Origin: Methylococcaceae bacterium
Lineage (GTDB): Bacteria; Pseudomonadota; Gammaproteobacteria; Methylococcales; Methylomonadaceae
Reading direction: 5' to 3'
DNA length: 5,572 bases
Assembly (NCBI GenBank): GCA_005779525.1
Contig: SXIZ01000142.1
Span: 1-5,572 of the forward strand
Shown: piece by piece, positions 5,124-5,572 of the stretch
Layout: each line of letters starts with the position of its first letter
Position numbering within the stretch: position 1 is the first letter of the stretch
Made by a program: the position numbers and the translations under genes
The notes under the pieces: generated by a model
What the model was told of the DNA's origin: nothing
What the model saw: only the letters and a program-made list of their open reading frames with translations
The model's database searches: none

Positions 5124-5572
5124 GTGCAAGCGTATCAGCGTATCTATGAACTTTTGCTGGATCATTGCAGCAGTCAAGCGCATATCAGCAATTTAACTAT
5201 TGGACTGGTGTGGACCTTGTGCCAAAACAGCCAACATAGCTCAGGACTTGCCATGAGTCCAGGCATACCCACACGTACCCTACCTTGGTCGGGAAGTTTG
5301 ACCGGAAAAAGTGTCACGGATGTGGCGGCCTGGATTGCCTCTTGGGAACCCTATCAAGCAACCGTCGCCATGGCGGCTATTAATAGCTGCATTAATAATC
5401 GCCCTCTACCCGACAGCGTGGTACTAACTGCTGTTGCGTCCCCAGGTAACTTGGCCGTTTTCGAACATTTTTTACCGCAATTATCAGGCAAAAAAGTGGT
5501 CGTCATTGGTCATTATCCCGGTATTGAGCGTTATCAAACCCAAATGCAGTTAAGCGTTTTGGAACGACAAGC
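5124..5572 (+). CDS. DUF4213/DUF364-type protein, putative heavy-metal chelation, 3' truncated by window end
   Basis: A reading frame opens at GTG 5124 and stays open to the window edge, giving 149 residues of a protein probably around 250 long. AGGA (5113-5116) lies seven bases before the GTG, three bases after the preceding stop. Residues 1-95 resemble the DUF4213 N-terminal domain, with GLVWTLC (27-33), GLAMSP (41-46), LPWSGSLTGKSVTDVAAWI (53-71) and AMAAINSCIN (82-91). From about residue 97 the DUF364 Rossmann-like domain begins, with a strand-turn KKVVVIGHYPGIE (123-135). DUF364 is described as a putative heavy-metal chelation domain; its substrate is unproven. In a nif setting, handling of molybdenum, iron or another metal for nitrogenase is a reasonable guess, no more. 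The start choice is fairly firm because it is the first start after the upstream stop with a good binding site. Confidence 0.8.
   Translation, partial: MQAYQRIYELLLDHCSSQAHISNLTIGLVWTLCQNSQHSSGLAMSPGIPTRTLPWSGSLTGKSVTDVAAWIASWEPYQATVAMAAINSCINNRPLPDSVVLTAVASPGNLAVFEHFLPQLSGKKVVVIGHYPGIERYQTQMQLSVLERQ

Noticed and set aside
4981..5196. 71-codon + strand frame overlapping the 4737 and 5124 genes
   Set aside because: It is out of frame with both better-supported genes, has no ribosome-binding site of note and has a composition unlike a real protein.

Overview
This window is a stretch of a nitrogen-fixation (nif) gene cluster, with every recognised gene on the + strand. The order is 3' end of nifE, nifN, nifX, a NifX-associated DUF269 gene, a DUF683 gene, a nif-specific 2[4Fe-4S] ferredoxin (fdxB), a thioredoxin-fold [2Fe-2S] ferredoxin, a TPR-like gene, an unrecognised small gene, and the start of a DUF364-type gene. 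This order and the protein sequences resemble the Azotobacter type of gammaproteobacterial nif cluster. With moderate GC by eye, the source is probably a diazotrophic gammaproteobacterium, for example a methanotroph or sulfur oxidiser. The exact genus is inference and cannot be fixed from this window.

Layout. Positions 1-2099 hold nifE (partial), nifN and nifX, which are tightly packed: nifE and nifN are 5 bases apart, and nifN and nifX overlap by about 10 bases. Their products belong to iron-molybdenum cofactor (FeMo-co) assembly. NifEN is the scaffold that matures the precursor cluster, and NifX binds the precursor. nifN carries an in-frame TAA at 538-540, at codon 105, where relatives have a conserved glutamate. 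The rest of the reading frame is intact to its normal end. It is therefore either a very recent nonsense mutation, a base-call error, or a recoded stop.

Positions 2100-2673 are a 574-base gap in what is normally a compact operon. Most of it is an ornate, GC-rich intergenic element built of nested inverted repeats. These include a 12-bp perfect stem enclosing two abutting hairpins and a 13-bp perfect inverted repeat. A 9-bp inverted repeat brackets most of the unit. It encodes no credible protein and looks like a dispersed repeat or MITE-like insertion, or a structured RNA.

Positions 2674-3698 hold DUF269, DUF683 and fdxB with gaps of about 10 bases and good ribosome-binding sites. A 209-base gap follows with several small palindromes. 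Positions 3908-5572 then hold a second tight group: [2Fe-2S] ferredoxin, TPR-like protein, an unrecognised small protein overlapping it by 4 bases, and a GTG-started DUF4213/DUF364 protein cut off by the window end. The two ferredoxins probably serve electron delivery to nitrogenase or its cofactor assembly. The TPR, small and DUF364 proteins form an uncharacterised tail whose packing suggests a shared role, perhaps in metal or cofactor handling.
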